NCBI RefSeq assembly: GCF_002873135.1
Contig: NZ_MCVI01000036.1
Span: 1-53,687, forward strand
DNA length: 53,687 nucleotides
Direction of reading: 5' to 3'
Source of the DNA: Shewanella sp. 10N.286.48.A6
GTDB lineage: Bacteria; Pseudomonadota; Gammaproteobacteria; Enterobacterales; Shewanellaceae
In this document: piece after piece, positions 9,767-19,581 of the stretch
Position numbering within the stretch: position 1 is the first letter of the stretch
Layout: each line of letters opens with the position of its first letter
Made by a program: the position numbers and the translations under genes
Notes under the pieces: generated by a model
The model's database searches: none
What the model was told of the DNA's origin: nothing
Seen by the model: only the letters and a program-made list of their open reading frames with translations

Positions 9767-11239
9767 TTAAGTGCCGCTACGATAGTTCGGCGCTTCTTTA
9801 CTGATGGTGACATCGTGCACATGAGACTCGCCCATGCCTGCTGAAGTAATTTTAACGAACTCAGCTTTTTCATTTAATTCTTTAATGGTGGCACAACCAG
9901 TAAGACCCATACATGAACGTAAGCCGCCCATGTGCTGGTGAATAATCTCTTTTAATTTACCTTTGTAAGCAACGCGGCCTTCAATACCTTCTGGTACTAA
10001 TTTGTCAGCAGCATTGTCACTTTGGAAATAGCGATCTGATGAACCTTGAGTTTGAGTCATCGCACCTAAAGAGCCCATACCGCGGTATGACTTATAAGCA
10101 CGACCATTGTATAGCTCAGTTTCGCCCGGCGCTTCATCAGTACCAGCAAACATTGAACCTGCCATGATGCAAGATGCACCCGCTGCCAATGCTTTAGCTA
10201 AATCACCTGAAAAACGAATACCGCCATCGGCAATAACCGGAATATCAAGATGCTTAACTGCCGCTGCTGCGTCAGATACTGCAGTAATTTGCGGCACGCC
10301 AACACCGGTTACGATACGCGTAGTACAGATTGACCCTGGGCCAATACCCACTTTAACCGCATCAACGCCAGCTTCAACTAGGGCTAATGCGCCTTCAGCT
10401 GTTGCAACGTTACCGCCAACAATTTGTAAGTCAGGGAATGATGCGCGAGTATCACGAATACGTTGCAATACGCCTTCTGAGTGACCATGAGATGAGTCAA
10501 TCAATAATACGTCAACACCGGCTTTAACCAATGCAGCAATACGCTCTTCGTTACCTGCACCAGCGCCAACGGCTGCACCTACACGTAAACGACCTAACTC
10601 GTCTTTACATGCATTTGGTTTACGTTCAGCTTTTTGGAAATCTTTAACTGTGATAAGGCCTTTAAGCTTGAAGTTAGCGTCAACCACTAGCACTTTCTCA
10701 ACGCGGTGAGAATGCATTAATGTTTGTACTTCATCTAATTTAGTGCCTTCTTGAACCGTCACAAGACGATCTTTTGGGGTCATAACTTGTTCAACAGTCA
10801 TGGTCCAGTCAGTGACAAAGCGCACATCACGGCCAGTGATAATACCCACAAGTTCACTTGCGTCATTAACCACTGGGTAACCAGCAAAACCATTGCGCTC
10901 AGTTAATTGCTTAACGTCAGCTAAGGTTGTTGATGGATTAACTGTAACAGGTTGCTGTACGATACCCGCTTCGTAAATTTTAACTTTACGAACTTCTTCA
11001 GCTTGCTGTTCAATGGTCATATTTTTATGAATAAAACCTAAACCACCTTCTTGTGCCATTGCGATCGCTAAGCGAGCTTCAGTTACGGTATCCATAGCTG
11101 CAGAAACAATTGGGGTGTTTAATTCTATTTTTCTAGTCAGACGTGTTTTTAGAACAGCGGTATTTGGGAGGACGGTTGAGTGAGCAGGCACCAGTAGTAC
11201 ATCATCAAATGTTAGTGCGTCATTTCTTAATCTTAACAT
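9767..11239 (-). CDS. guaB: Inosine-5'-monophosphate dehydrogenase
   Basis: Oxidises IMP to XMP with NAD+, the committed step to GMP. 490 aa with the standard start [21 protein letters not shown]. Two CBS domains are inserted in the TIM barrel (about residues 95-200). The catalytic loop [10 protein letters not shown] contains the active-site Cys, and the flap region has [12 protein letters not shown] longer open frame reaches 11305, but the ATG at 11239 has GGGAG upstream and yields the conserved N-terminus. First gene of guaBA, divergent from xseA across about 120 bp that must hold both promoters. Confidence 0.98.
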   Translation of the reverse strand: MLRLRNDALTFDDVLLVPAHSTVLPNTAVLKTRLTRKIELNTPIVSAAMDTVTEARLAIAMAQEGGLGFIHKNMTIEQQAEEVRKVKIYEAGIVQQPVTVNPSTTLADVKQLTERNGFAGYPVVNDASELVGIITGRDVRFVTDWTMTVEQVMTPKDRLVTVQEGTKLDEVQTLMHSHRVEKVLVVDANFKLKGLITVKDFQKAERKPNACKDELGRLRVGAAVGAGAGNEERIAALVKAGVDVLLIDSSHGHSEGVLQRIRDTRASFPDLQIVGGNVATAEGALALVEAGVDAVKVGIGPGSICTTRIVTGVGVPQITAVSDAAAAVKHLDIPVIADGGIRFSGDLAKALAAGASCIMAGSMFAGTDEAPGETELYNGRAYKSYRGMGSLGAMTQTQGSSDRYFQSDNAADKLVPEGIEGRVAYKGKLKEIIHQHMGGLRSCMGLTGCATIKELNEKAEFVKITSAGMGESHVHDVTISKEAPNYRSGT

Positions 11240-11360
11240 GCAACATCTCCCAGAAAGTGTAGGGTTTAGAAAGGGTAAATATTGCGGCGGGATTATACCT
11301 TGCATATTGGGGTTGGTAAATGGAAAATAGTCAAAAGTTCCGATTGGGTGGCCTAAATTG

Positions 11361-12689
11361 ATGAAAAGCTCAAAAAATAATGTTTACTCCGTTTCGCGAT
11401 TAAACGGTGAAGTCCGCCAGCTGCTTGAAGGAGAGCTTGGTAAGGTCTGGCTAGAGGCCGAAATCTCGAACTTTGTTTCCCCAAATTCAGGTCATTGGTA
11501 TATGACTTTAAAGGACAGTCGCTCACAAATTCGTTGTGCGATGTTTAAAGGTCGTAATCAATCAGTCGCCTTTAGACCGGTTAATGGACAACAGGTTTTA
11601 GTTAAAGGCGCCATCAGTGTTTACGAGCCCCGCGGCGATTATCAATTACTATTAGAGTCGATGTTGCCTGCGGGTGATGGATTGCTAGCACAGCAATATG
11701 AGGCGCTTAAGCTTAAATTAGCGGCGGAAGGCTTATTTGCAACACAAACTAAGCGCCCTATTCCACAAAATATCCAACGAATAGGTGTGATTACCTCAGC
11801 TACTGGTGCAGCCATTCGCGATGTAGTGCATGTGTTATCGCGGCGAGATCCGTCCATTGAAGTGGTGGTTTACCCCACTCAAGTACAAGGTGCTACTGCC
11901 AGTAAATTAATTATCGATGCCATCACTACCGCCAACAAACGTCTTGAGGTTGATGTGCTGCTACTCACCCGTGGTGGCGGTTCACTGGAAGATCTATGGT
12001 GCTTTAACGATGAAGACTTAGCCCACGCGATTTATAACAGTGCATTGCCCGTAGTGAGCGCTGTGGGCCATGAAATTGATACCACCATCAGTGACTATGT
12101 TGCTGATGTAAGAGCGCCGACGCCATCGGCAGGGGCTGAGTTGTTATCTGATGATAAAGGCAATAAAAGCCAAAAATTGACTGCGACTTTCGCGCGTTTA
12201 AGGCAAGCCTATCGTCATTACATATTGCATCAAAGCACCCAACTTGCTGAATTAAGCCACCAGCTGCAAAGACAAGATCCTAAAAGGCAACTACAACAGC
12301 TTGAACAACGTTTTGATGAAATGCAGTTAAAGCTTGAGTCTGCGTTGCAGCACAAACTGGCCCGCGCCCAAATGAGGCAACAACAATTAAAAAGCCGTTT
12401 GCAGCAGCAATCGCCAGTGCACAAACTCACCCTTGAGCAAAACAAAATGACTTATCTAAGTAATCGCTTAAATGAAGCGATGAAAAGCCGAGTTGATAAC
12501 GCCAGTAAGCAACTCAGTTACAGCGCTCATAAGCTGGAAACCGTAAGCCCGTTAGCCACCTTAAGCCGTGGTTACAGTATTACTAAAGACAGTGATGGCA
12601 AGGTAGTTGAACAGGCGAACCAAGTAAGCTCAGGTGACTTACTGGTTACTCAGCTACATCATGGTGAGATTGAGTCCCTTGTTAAATAA
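11361..12689 (+). CDS. xseA: Exodeoxyribonuclease VII large subunit
   Basis: Catalytic subunit of ExoVII, which degrades single-stranded DNA in both directions. An N-terminal OB-fold ([10 protein letters not shown]...GHWYMTLKD) is followed by the catalytic domain with [24 protein letters not shown] and [21 protein letters not shown] motifs. A long Gln-rich coiled coil spans about residues 270-390, and the tail is [11 protein letters not shown] at 11361 is preferred to an adjacent TTG at 11358. The small subunit xseB is not in this window. 442 aa, normal. Confidence 0.97.
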   Translation: MKSSKNNVYSVSRLNGEVRQLLEGELGKVWLEAEISNFVSPNSGHWYMTLKDSRSQIRCAMFKGRNQSVAFRPVNGQQVLVKGAISVYEPRGDYQLLLESMLPAGDGLLAQQYEALKLKLAAEGLFATQTKRPIPQNIQRIGVITSATGAAIRDVVHVLSRRDPSIEVVVYPTQVQGATASKLIIDAITTANKRLEVDVLLLTRGGGSLEDLWCFNDEDLAHAIYNSALPVVSAVGHEIDTTISDYVADVRAPTPSAGAELLSDDKGNKSQKLTATFARLRQAYRHYILHQSTQLAELSHQLQRQDPKRQLQQLEQRFDEMQLKLESALQHKLARAQMRQQQLKSRLQQQSPVHKLTLEQNKMTYLSNRLNEAMKSRVDNASKQLSYSAHKLETVSPLATLSRGYSITKDSDGKVVEQANQVSSGDLLVTQLHHGEIESLVK

Positions 12690-12720
12690 ATAGTGAAGTA
12701 ACAGTGAAGTAGAAATGAAT

Positions 12721-12762
12721 AACCACCGCGATGCTGTTAATTAATAAGAGTCGCGGTGGTGA
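12721..12762. repeat. Inverted repeat between xseA and convergent gene
   Basis: CCACCGCGA (12723-12731) and TCGCGGTGG (12751-12759) form a strong stem with a 19-nt AT-rich loop but no clear T tract on either side. It sits between two convergent genes, so a terminator or transcript-stabilising hairpin is likely. Confidence 0.55.
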
Positions 12763-12772
12763 GTTAATGAGC

Positions 12773-13684
12773 TCATGACGTCATACTTTTTCGTCTCATT
12801 ATTAGCAAACCTACAGCTAAGATTAACATGACACCTGAGGTACTACCGCCACTGACTATCACTTCAGTTTCAATGATTTCTTCTTCAATATAAACCGTAT
12901 CTCTATCGCTACTTTCTAACGGCAAGGCATATAAGCTATCAGCCTCTTCACTACTGATGGTGGCAACAATATCCTCATAACCCACCTCATATAAATCAAT
13001 CAGTACGTCATAGTAATCGGTTTTATACCCTTGGGCTAAGGTGGTTAGCACCTCATAACTGTCATCTTCAGCTTCGCCATAAATGGTAAAAATATCGGTG
13101 GAGTAATAATGCTGCCACGGGCCGCCATTTCGGCTTAAATACAATTCAGCATAAACATTAGCAGGCTCGCCGACACTAAAGCCGTAAACATCAGCATCAA
13201 AGGTCACGGTAAAAGTTTGATAAAAACCATCTTCATCAAAATCATCATATAAATGACTGTAGGCCTGATAAATCGTAAAATCCCTAAGCCCCGGCTGCAC
13301 ATACATCATAGAGGCAGTATTGGTTATGGCATTATTGGTTAAGGTATTTTTAGGCGCTACTTGTGATGTGGTTTGTTTAGATAACTGCGATAACTGCTTG
13401 ATGCGCACTGAACGCTCAACGGCTAGCGCAGGCTCAAGCTGCTTGGCATTATTTACCAATGCGTTAATGCGCTGCGGGTCAACCTTCACTTGGTTTGGCT
13501 TTTCTGAGGCAGTTAATTGTCGCCCTTCACTACTCACTAATACTTTTGCCTGCACTTGATTTGATAAAGCAGCCACATTTGACAAAGCAGCCGCTTCAGA
13601 GGCGACAGCAGTGTGTACAAAACCGCTCATCGATAAAAGCACTACTGCCGTCAGCGACCATTTTGAAATAGATAAAGTCATCAT
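12773..13684 (-). CDS. Exported protein with GlyGly-CTERM-like tail (choice-of-anchor H type)
   Basis: Signal peptide at the N-terminus (SLTAVVLLSMSGFVHTAVA), then a Ser/Ala-rich segment. An aromatic, acidic beta-type domain follows, from GLRDFTIYQAYSHLYDDFD through about residue 270. The tail, SGGSTSGVMLILAVGLLIMRRKS, has a Gly/Ser-rich turn, a hydrophobic helix and a basic end, the pattern of rhombosortase-processed GlyGly-CTERM anchors. The middle domain resembles what is named the choice-of-anchor H family in Shewanella; that name is from memory. AAGGA upstream favours the ATG at 13684 over the TTG at 13690. Role unknown, probably cell surface or secreted by type II secretion. Confidence 0.7.
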   Translation of the reverse strand: MMTLSISKWSLTAVVLLSMSGFVHTAVASEAAALSNVAALSNQVQAKVLVSSEGRQLTASEKPNQVKVDPQRINALVNNAKQLEPALAVERSVRIKQLSQLSKQTTSQVAPKNTLTNNAITNTASMMYVQPGLRDFTIYQAYSHLYDDFDEDGFYQTFTVTFDADVYGFSVGEPANVYAELYLSRNGGPWQHYYSTDIFTIYGEAEDDSYEVLTTLAQGYKTDYYDVLIDLYEVGYEDIVATISSEEADSLYALPLESSDRDTVYIEEEIIETEVIVSGGSTSGVMLILAVGLLIMRRKSMTS

Positions 13685-13916
13685 AATCAATCCTTGTTTT
13701 CAATGCGCTTGGTGAAACCTGCTTTCTATTTAAGTGCATTGAAAATGAATATAAGCTGAACACGTTCAGCTAGAATTCATCAAAGCCATTAGATAATGAT
13801 TAAAACTACTGCTGTGAGATAGGCAGTTTTGATAGCGAAGCGCTATTTCTATATTGCAGCAGATCTTTTACACTGATGACTGATTTCAAAGATAAATATT
13901 CAATTGGACTTGGCAA

Positions 13917-14288
13917 ATGAGCAAAGTAACAACGAAATTACGCATTCCCCTGACTATCTTAATATTGAGTTTTCTCAGTATCGGATTAGTTCAGGCTGCG
14001 CCAGTTTCAGGCAATTGGAGTCAACAAGGCATCCATCAGCGTGCCCATCAATCGCCCAATCAGCATGCGCCCAATCAAAAAAAAACCAACCAGTCGAAAA
14101 AGTTAGCCGTTAATAGCTCACAGCAGGCAGCGCAACTGGCTAAAAGGCAATACTCGGCTAAAGTGCTGTCGGTGCAATCAACCTCAGTGAACGGCTCTCC
14201 AGGCTATCGGGTTAAACTACTGTCAAATAAAGGCATGGTGTTTTACGCCACCGTCAATGCACGTTCAGGTTCAGTTTCAAGAAACTAA
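13917..14288 (+). CDS. Exported PepSY-like small protein
   Basis: 123 aa: signal peptide (ILILSFLSIGLVQAAPV), a Gln/His/Asn-rich linker, then a C-terminal ~50-residue PepSY-like unit (AAQLAKRQYSAKVLSVQ...GYRVKLLSNKGMVFYATVNARSG). It is followed by a PhoP/PhoQ-like pair on the same strand, 60 nt downstream. Small PepSY proteins are often encoded next to such sensors and are thought to act in the periplasm as modulators. Direct regulation of the kinase is inference from position only. Confidence 0.75.
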   Translation: MSKVTTKLRIPLTILILSFLSIGLVQAAPVSGNWSQQGIHQRAHQSPNQHAPNQKKTNQSKKLAVNSSQQAAQLAKRQYSAKVLSVQSTSVNGSPGYRVKLLSNKGMVFYATVNARSGSVSRN

Positions 14289-14348
14289 TCTTTAACCGCC
14301 ATCGTTGCCAAAGCTTAATTTTTAGCAACTAAATTCAAGAGGCTAGGC

Positions 14349-15026
14349 ATGAGAATATTATTAGTTGAAGATGATTTAGGCTTACAACGCAATCTCACTG
14401 AGCACCTTCAAGGGGCAAATTACAGCGTTGATATTTCATCTGATGGCGAAGACGGATTGTTTCAAGCCTCTGAGTATCAATATGATGCAGCTATCATCGA
14501 TGTGGGGTTACCTAAAATAGATGGCCTGAGCTTAATTACCCAGCTGCGTGAAAAACAAATCGATTATCCGATTTTGATTTTAACCGCTAGAGATGGCTGG
14601 CAAGACAAGGTGCTAGGGCTAGATTCTGGCGCAGATGATTACCTCACTAAACCATTTCAGCCTGAAGAGTTAGTCGCCCGTCTCAATGCATTAATCCGCC
14701 GCTCAGCTGGGCAAGCAAGTCCGGTGATCAGTAATGGCCCTTTTAGTCTTAATACCCGCACCTTAGCGTTAACGCATTTACAGCAGTCGGTTATTTTAAG
14801 TAGCTCTGAATTCAAACTGTTTGAATATTTTATGATGCATCAGGGTGAAGTGATTTCTAAACCCACCTTAATTGAACATATTTACGATCAGGATTTTGAC
14901 TTGGACTCCAACGTCATTGAAGTGTTTATCCGCCGCTTACGTAAAAAGCTCGACCCTGATAACCAATATAAATTAATTGAAACTTTGCGTGGCCAAGGTT
15001 ATCGCCTACGCCAGCTAAGTAAATAA
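14349..15026 (+). CDS. OmpR/PhoP-family response regulator
   Basis: Receiver domain (acidic pocket ED at 7-9, phosphoacceptor Asp51 in IIDVGLP, Lys in KPFQPEEL) followed by a winged-helix DNA-binding domain ending in YRLRQLSK. 225 aa. Receives phosphate from the kinase 7 nt downstream. The sensor's H box is of the PhoQ kind, so this is the PhoP-like partner. Likely signals are divalent cations or cationic peptides, by family. GAGG stands about 7 nt before the start. Confidence 0.92.
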   Translation: MRILLVEDDLGLQRNLTEHLQGANYSVDISSDGEDGLFQASEYQYDAAIIDVGLPKIDGLSLITQLREKQIDYPILILTARDGWQDKVLGLDSGADDYLTKPFQPEELVARLNALIRRSAGQASPVISNGPFSLNTRTLALTHLQQSVILSSSEFKLFEYFMMHQGEVISKPTLIEHIYDQDFDLDSNVIEVFIRRLRKKLDPDNQYKLIETLRGQGYRLRQLSK

Positions 15027-15033
15027 CCTTCTG

Positions 15034-16410
15034 ATGAAAAAGCCATTAACTTTGCCTCGACTCGCACTCTTTAACTCCTTAAAAGTAAGGTTGATGCTCA
15101 GTGGCTTAGTGTTAATTGTGGTGTTACTGCCTCTCATTGGCGCGGCGGTTAATAATGCCTTTAAACATCAAATCGCCCAATCGATTAATAACCAGTTAAA
15201 AGCCTATGTGTATTCGGTGCTGGCAGTGGCAGAAGTCAAAGACAATAAGGTGGTGATGCCCAATTACTTATTGGAAAATCAATTTAATATTGTCGGCTCG
15301 GGTTTGTATGCACTTATCACTTCAAATTCTCCCTCTGGCGTTAATGAAGTATGGTCATCAGAATCTTTTTTAGGCTTAACCCTGCCTCAATTACCAATAC
15401 CGGCCATGGGGGAAGGCAAGCTTACTCAAATCATCTTTGATGATGACATTAGTAATGAACCCAATAATCATGTGGTATATAGCTTCACCGTTTCTTTTGA
15501 AACAGATGAAAAACCGCTACAAATAACGGTTCATATCATTAAAGATGACGCAGATTTTCAAAGGCAAATTAGTGAGTTTAGCAACACTCTATGGACATGG
15601 TTAGCAGTGTTAATGGTGGTACTAGCCTTGATACAGGCCATATGGTTGCTGTGGACATTAAAACCGTTAAACCGTTTTACTCAAGAGCTCACGTTAGTCG
15701 AGCAAGGTGAGCAAACTCGCATTGAGCAAAACTACCCAATAGAGCTCAACGCGGTGGCAAAACAGCTCAATGTGCTATTAAAAACTGAGCAACAGCAAAG
15801 GCAGCGTTATAAAAATGCCTTAGCCGATCTAGCCCATAGCTTAAAAACCCCGCTAGCTGTGCTGCAAAGCCAAAAAGACTTAAGTGCCGACTCCAAAGAG
15901 CAAGCCAGCAATATCAATAACATCATTAGCTATCAGCTCAATAAAGCCAAAACTAGCGGTAATAAGCCTTGGCATTTAGGGGTTAAAGTGGATGATGTCG
16001 CCAGCAAGTTAATCAGAACCTTAAGTAAAATATACCAACAGCAACACCTTGATATCGATTACCAAGCCCAAGCCAACATGCTATTTAAAGGCGAAGAAGC
16101 TGACTTAAGTGAAATGCTTGGCAACCTGTTAGACAACGCCTGTAAAGCCGCTAAGGCCCAAGTTTGCCTTAGCGTATTGCAAACCGATAACCAATTACAC
16201 TTAATCATTGAAGATGACGGCAAAGGCCTAACCCCAGAGCAACAGCACGGTATTTTTGAACGTGGCATCAGAGCCGATACCTACCAACAAGGTCACGGCA
16301 TTGGCTTAGCCATAGTGCGTGATATTGTCGAAAGTTATCAGGGGCAATTAAGCGTCGGTGCATCTGACACTTATGGCGGCGCTAAATTCACCATCACATT
16401 TAATGACTAG
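15034..16410 (+). CDS. PhoQ-like sensor histidine kinase
   Basis: Two membrane segments (about residues 18-40 and 186-208) bracket a ~140-residue periplasmic sensor with an acidic patch (FDDDISNEPNN, about 135-145) reminiscent of the metal-binding cluster of PhoQ. The dimerisation box DLAHSLKTPLAVLQS places the phospho-His at about 268, with the S-LKTPLAVLQS wording characteristic of PhoQ. The ATPase has DNACKAA, EDDGKGL and GHGIGLAIV. Co-transcribed with the regulator before it. Confidence 0.92.
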   Translation: MKKPLTLPRLALFNSLKVRLMLSGLVLIVVLLPLIGAAVNNAFKHQIAQSINNQLKAYVYSVLAVAEVKDNKVVMPNYLLENQFNIVGSGLYALITSNSPSGVNEVWSSESFLGLTLPQLPIPAMGEGKLTQIIFDDDISNEPNNHVVYSFTVSFETDEKPLQITVHIIKDDADFQRQISEFSNTLWTWLAVLMVVLALIQAIWLLWTLKPLNRFTQELTLVEQGEQTRIEQNYPIELNAVAKQLNVLLKTEQQQRQRYKNALADLAHSLKTPLAVLQSQKDLSADSKEQASNINNIISYQLNKAKTSGNKPWHLGVKVDDVASKLIRTLSKIYQQQHLDIDYQAQANMLFKGEEADLSEMLGNLLDNACKAAKAQVCLSVLQTDNQLHLIIEDDGKGLTPEQQHGIFERGIRADTYQQGHGIGLAIVRDIVESYQGQLSVGASDTYGGAKFTITFND

Positions 16411-16537
16411 CTTTTACCATTAGCCGCTTAATTCACTCGAAATAAATTCCCTGCTTTCATCTTGTGTTCATTTTCACTTCGTTATCCTATATCTAACATT
16501 CAAAAACTGCCTTTATCAAAAAGGAGTTGGAGACGAT

Positions 16538-17998
16538 ATGATATTAATGAATACGACGTTTAATCGCATCAGAACAAGCCTAGTTGCCGTGTGCATTATG
16601 CTTTCTCCTGCGGCATTCGCGGCCACAGACAGTGGCGCACAAACACTGGTAAGCGATCAAGCCTACAGTCAAGATGCTGAGCAGCTGTCTGAAGCGCAGC
16701 TGGCGCAAATGCTTGCTCCTATAGCCTTATATCCAGATAGTTTGTTAACCCATATTCTGATTGCCTCTACCTACCCTCTAGAGGTAGTACAAGCGCATCG
16801 CTGGCAGCAAGAAAATAGTCAGCTTGATAGCGAACAGAAAATGCAGCAAGCCGAGCAACAGGATTGGGACCCTAGCGTCATGGCATTGGTGGCCTTTCCC
16901 ACTGTGCTTGAAAAGCTTAATGAAGATCTTGATTGGACTCAGGAGTTAGGTGAAGCATTTCTGCAAGATGAAGAAACGGTATTAGCCAGCATTCAAACAT
17001 TGCGCCATCAAGCAGATGAAGCCAATAGTTTTGATGATATGGAAAACATGACCATCACCCGTGAAGAAAAGCAGATCATTATTGAGCCTGCCCGTACGGA
17101 AGTGGTTTATGTTCCCTATTACGATCCAAGAATTGTTTACGGTAGCTGGCGCTGGAATGCATACCCACCAGTATATTGGCGTTATCCATCTTATGTGCAT
17201 TACCGCCCGAACCGCCCAATTTATTGGGGACCAAGTGTTTATATCAACTTTAACTACTTCTTTGGCGCGGTGCATTGGTCAAATAGACGCGTGGTGGTGA
17301 TTAATCATCATAAGACTCGTTACTATCGTAAGCCCCATAAGATTGCCTATAGCCAAGGCTCACACCGCTGGAAGCACAAACCAGCTCATCGCCGCGGGGT
17401 TGCTTATAAAACGCCGAGAGTAAGCCATAAGTATGATCGTGCCCGTTACAATAACAGCCACAAGCTGGCTCATGCTCAAAAACCTGGTCATAAAGGTAAG
17501 CCAGCACAGCTACATAACTCTAAGCCAAGCCATATAGCAAAGCAGCAACGTGTGAATAAAGCATTAAAAAATAATCATAATGCTAAGCCGAGCTATAGCT
17601 CAAGACCCAGCACTAAGCCCAGTACTAGACCGAGCACTAGACCAAGTAATACGAATAAAATGCATAATGGCCAGCAGGATAAAGCGCTGAGAACGGCAAA
17701 TAAATCACAGCCAAACCGTTCAAATAAGGCTAATCAAAGCCAAAAAGCGACCAAGCAACCGAGCAGCAGACAAGCGACAAACAGGCAGGTTACTAATAGA
17801 CAAGCGACCAGCAGACCGACTGTTAATAAACAGCAAAGTAGCAAGCACTATAACCAAACAGCGCGAGTGAATAACAACCGTAGCGCCCAAAACCACAGCA
17901 TCAAGCCGCAGCAAAGAGCGAGTAATACATCCCACAACAACCGTGGTGGTAGTCGCTCAAGCAGTCATCACTCGTCGTCTAAACAGCGAGTGAAATAA
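16538..17998 (+). CDS. DUF3300 domain protein with low-complexity basic tail
   Basis: Exported protein (signal peptide ending AAFAA). DUF3300 occupies roughly residues 50-240 (LAQMLAPIALYPDSLLTHILIASTYPLEV, WDPSVMALVAFPTVLEKL, VVYVPYYDPRIVYG). From about 250 the protein is a His/Lys/Arg/Ser/Asn/Gln-rich region with short repeats (RPSTKPSTRPSTRPS; RQATNRQVTNRQAT). This probably makes it an extended, very basic envelope protein. Function is not established. GGAG 5-6 nt before ATG supports the start. The 12-bp repeat pattern of the tail resumes after the stop codon in the same frame (see 17999-18085). Confidence 0.88.
   Translation: MILMNTTFNRIRTSLVAVCIMLSPAAFAATDSGAQTLVSDQAYSQDAEQLSEAQLAQMLAPIALYPDSLLTHILIASTYPLEVVQAHRWQQENSQLDSEQKMQQAEQQDWDPSVMALVAFPTVLEKLNEDLDWTQELGEAFLQDEETVLASIQTLRHQADEANSFDDMENMTITREEKQIIIEPARTEVVYVPYYDPRIVYGSWRWNAYPPVYWRYPSYVHYRPNRPIYWGPSVYINFNYFFGAVHWSNRRVVVINHHKTRYYRKPHKIAYSQGSHRWKHKPAHRRGVAYKTPRVSHKYDRARYNNSHKLAHAQKPGHKGKPAQLHNSKPSHIAKQQRVNKALKNNHNAKPSYSSRPSTKPSTRPSTRPSNTNKMHNGQQDKALRTANKSQPNRSNKANQSQKATKQPSSRQATNRQVTNRQATSRPTVNKQQSSKHYNQTARVNNNRSAQNHSIKPQQRASNTSHNNRGGSRSSSHHSSSKQRVK
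17605..17645 (+). repeat. 12-bp tandem repeat encoding (K/R)PST
   Basis: About three imperfect copies of a 12-bp unit (AGCACTAAGCCC / AGTACTAGACCG / AGCACTAGACCA) encode the ST-K/R-P repeats in the DUF3300 protein tail. Length polymorphism is likely. Confidence 0.7.
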
Positions 17999-18013
17999 AC
18001 TGCGCTTTGGCTT

Positions 18014-18080
18014 AGTCAAAAGCTGGGCCAGAAGTTGAGTCAAAAGCTGAACCAGAAGTTGAGGCAAAAACTGAGTCTGA
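18014..18080 (+). repeat. 12/24-bp tandem repeat beyond the DUF3300 stop
   Basis: Units AGTCAAAAGCTG and (GGC/AAC)CAGAAGTTG alternate, giving two near-identical 24-bp copies (18014-18037, 18038-18061) and a diverged third. They are in the same frame as the preceding gene and would read as (S/G/N/R)QKL repeats up to a TAA at 18083-18085. Confidence 0.75.
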
Positions 18081-18086
18081 AATAAA

Positions 18087-18128
18087 TAAAAAGCCTGAAT
18101 CACATTCACTGTGACTCAGGCTTTTTTA
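18087..18128. terminator. Bidirectional terminator
   Basis: AAAAAGCCTGA-TCACA pairs with TGTGA-TCAGGCTTTTTT around a TTCAC loop, with A and T runs on both sides. It serves the DUF3300 gene (+) and the two-component operon (-). Confidence 0.88.
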
Positions 18129-18150
18129 TCCCAAGATTAAATAAGTTAGT

Positions 18151-19548
18151 TTAATTGGGTAACACAATGTTGACCTTTAGCCCTTGAGGCTTAGCTTGAT
18201 GAAAACTCATATCACCTTGATGCAACATAATGATGAGCTGACAAATGGATAACCCTAGCCCTGCACCTTGGGATACATTTTCATCAACCCGATAAAAACG
18301 GTTCTTGGCTAAATCAATTTCGCTTGCAGACATCCCTATTCCCTGATCAATGATATTAATGACGCATTGGTTAGCCTCTTGCTCAGCGCGAATGCTAATA
18401 ACCGATTCTTTAGGGCTGTATTTACAGGCATTTTCGATAATATTTTTTAATACTAATTCAAGATAAAAGCTATCAGCTTTAACGGTAAGTCCCTTAGGAA
18501 TATCAAGCTGCCACTGATAATCGGCCACAATATGCACTAACTGATTAATCACATTATCAATTAGGCTTTGTAAGTCGCATTCAGTTTTATTAATCGCTTC
18601 AATGGCATCAACCCTTGATAGTAATAACAGTTGCTCAACAGTATGACTCATACGCTTAATTCCCTGCCCCATGGCTTGAGTATAAGGCATTGCTTGTTGC
18701 TTTAAGCTTTCATCGGTTGATGAATTAATCACGCTTTCTAAACCATCACCATGAAGTTTAATGATGGCTAAGGGGGTCTTTAATTCATGGGCGGCATCAG
18801 CACTAAAGCGTCGTTCGCGGATCATCATATCGGCGATACGGGCTAAATAACTATTAAGCGACTGCTGAATTGAAATAAGTTCTGACGGTAAGCGGATATT
18901 AATTGGCGCTAGATCTTGAGCACTGCGATAAGCTAAGTGACGTTCAAGTAGTTTGATGGGTTTAAATAAGTAGTAAGTCACCAATAGCATGATAAGCAAC
19001 ATGATAGGCGCAATAATCAAAGGCGAGCGCCAGCTATTGGCGTTAATCTTATCCACCAACTCTTGGCGCACATCATCACGCTGTGCAGTCACAATCCACA
19101 CCTGTTGCGCCGTTGAAAACAAGCTGTACACATGCCAGGTGTGCTCACCGACTGCCTGATAGGCATAGCCGTGGTTAAAATCCGTTAGCGGTTTTACACC
19201 AGTATTATCTGAGTATGCAAGTAACTCACCTGCTGCGGTAAACAGTTGAAATGACAGCTTTCGCTCGTAAGAGAGGGTTTCTACCGTAGACTGCTCGGCA
19301 AAGGTTTCTATTTCAGACTCTGACACATGAAAGCGAATAGGTTGCTCAATTAAGCTTGCTACTTTGGCGGCAGTAAGCCTTTTGACATAAAACAAATCCA
19401 GCACTTTGGCGGTTTGCACCATTTCTGCATCAAATAGCTCTTCTATCTCGTACATGGCATCGCGGCTACTCAGCACACTGGCAACCGATACGGTCAGTAA
19501 GATGCCGACTAACATCAATAAACTAAGGGAGAAACGTAACGAAAACAT
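18151..19548 (-). CDS. Sensor histidine kinase (QseC/PmrB type), last gene of the flavin-transferase operon
   Basis: 465 aa. Two membrane helices (about 8-27 and 175-195) flank a ~145-residue periplasmic region. A HAMP-like linker precedes the H box RRFSADAAHELKTPLAII (His254). N box ENACKYSP, and G boxes DQGIGMS and GAGLGLSI. Lies 33 nt downstream of its response regulator and ends a six-gene minus-strand run beginning with the thioredoxin-like gene at 23294. The signal is unknown; by context it may sense the redox or metal state that the DUF3570/ApbE proteins handle. Confidence 0.9.
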   Translation of the reverse strand: MFSLRFSLSLLMLVGILLTVSVASVLSSRDAMYEIEELFDAEMVQTAKVLDLFYVKRLTAAKVASLIEQPIRFHVSESEIETFAEQSTVETLSYERKLSFQLFTAAGELLAYSDNTGVKPLTDFNHGYAYQAVGEHTWHVYSLFSTAQQVWIVTAQRDDVRQELVDKINANSWRSPLIIAPIMLLIMLLVTYYLFKPIKLLERHLAYRSAQDLAPINIRLPSELISIQQSLNSYLARIADMMIRERRFSADAAHELKTPLAIIKLHGDGLESVINSSTDESLKQQAMPYTQAMGQGIKRMSHTVEQLLLLSRVDAIEAINKTECDLQSLIDNVINQLVHIVADYQWQLDIPKGLTVKADSFYLELVLKNIIENACKYSPKESVISIRAEQEANQCVINIIDQGIGMSASEIDLAKNRFYRVDENVSQGAGLGLSICQLIIMLHQGDMSFHQAKPQGLKVNIVLPN

Positions 19549-19581
19549 AATATCCTTTTATGATCTACTGACCATTAATGC

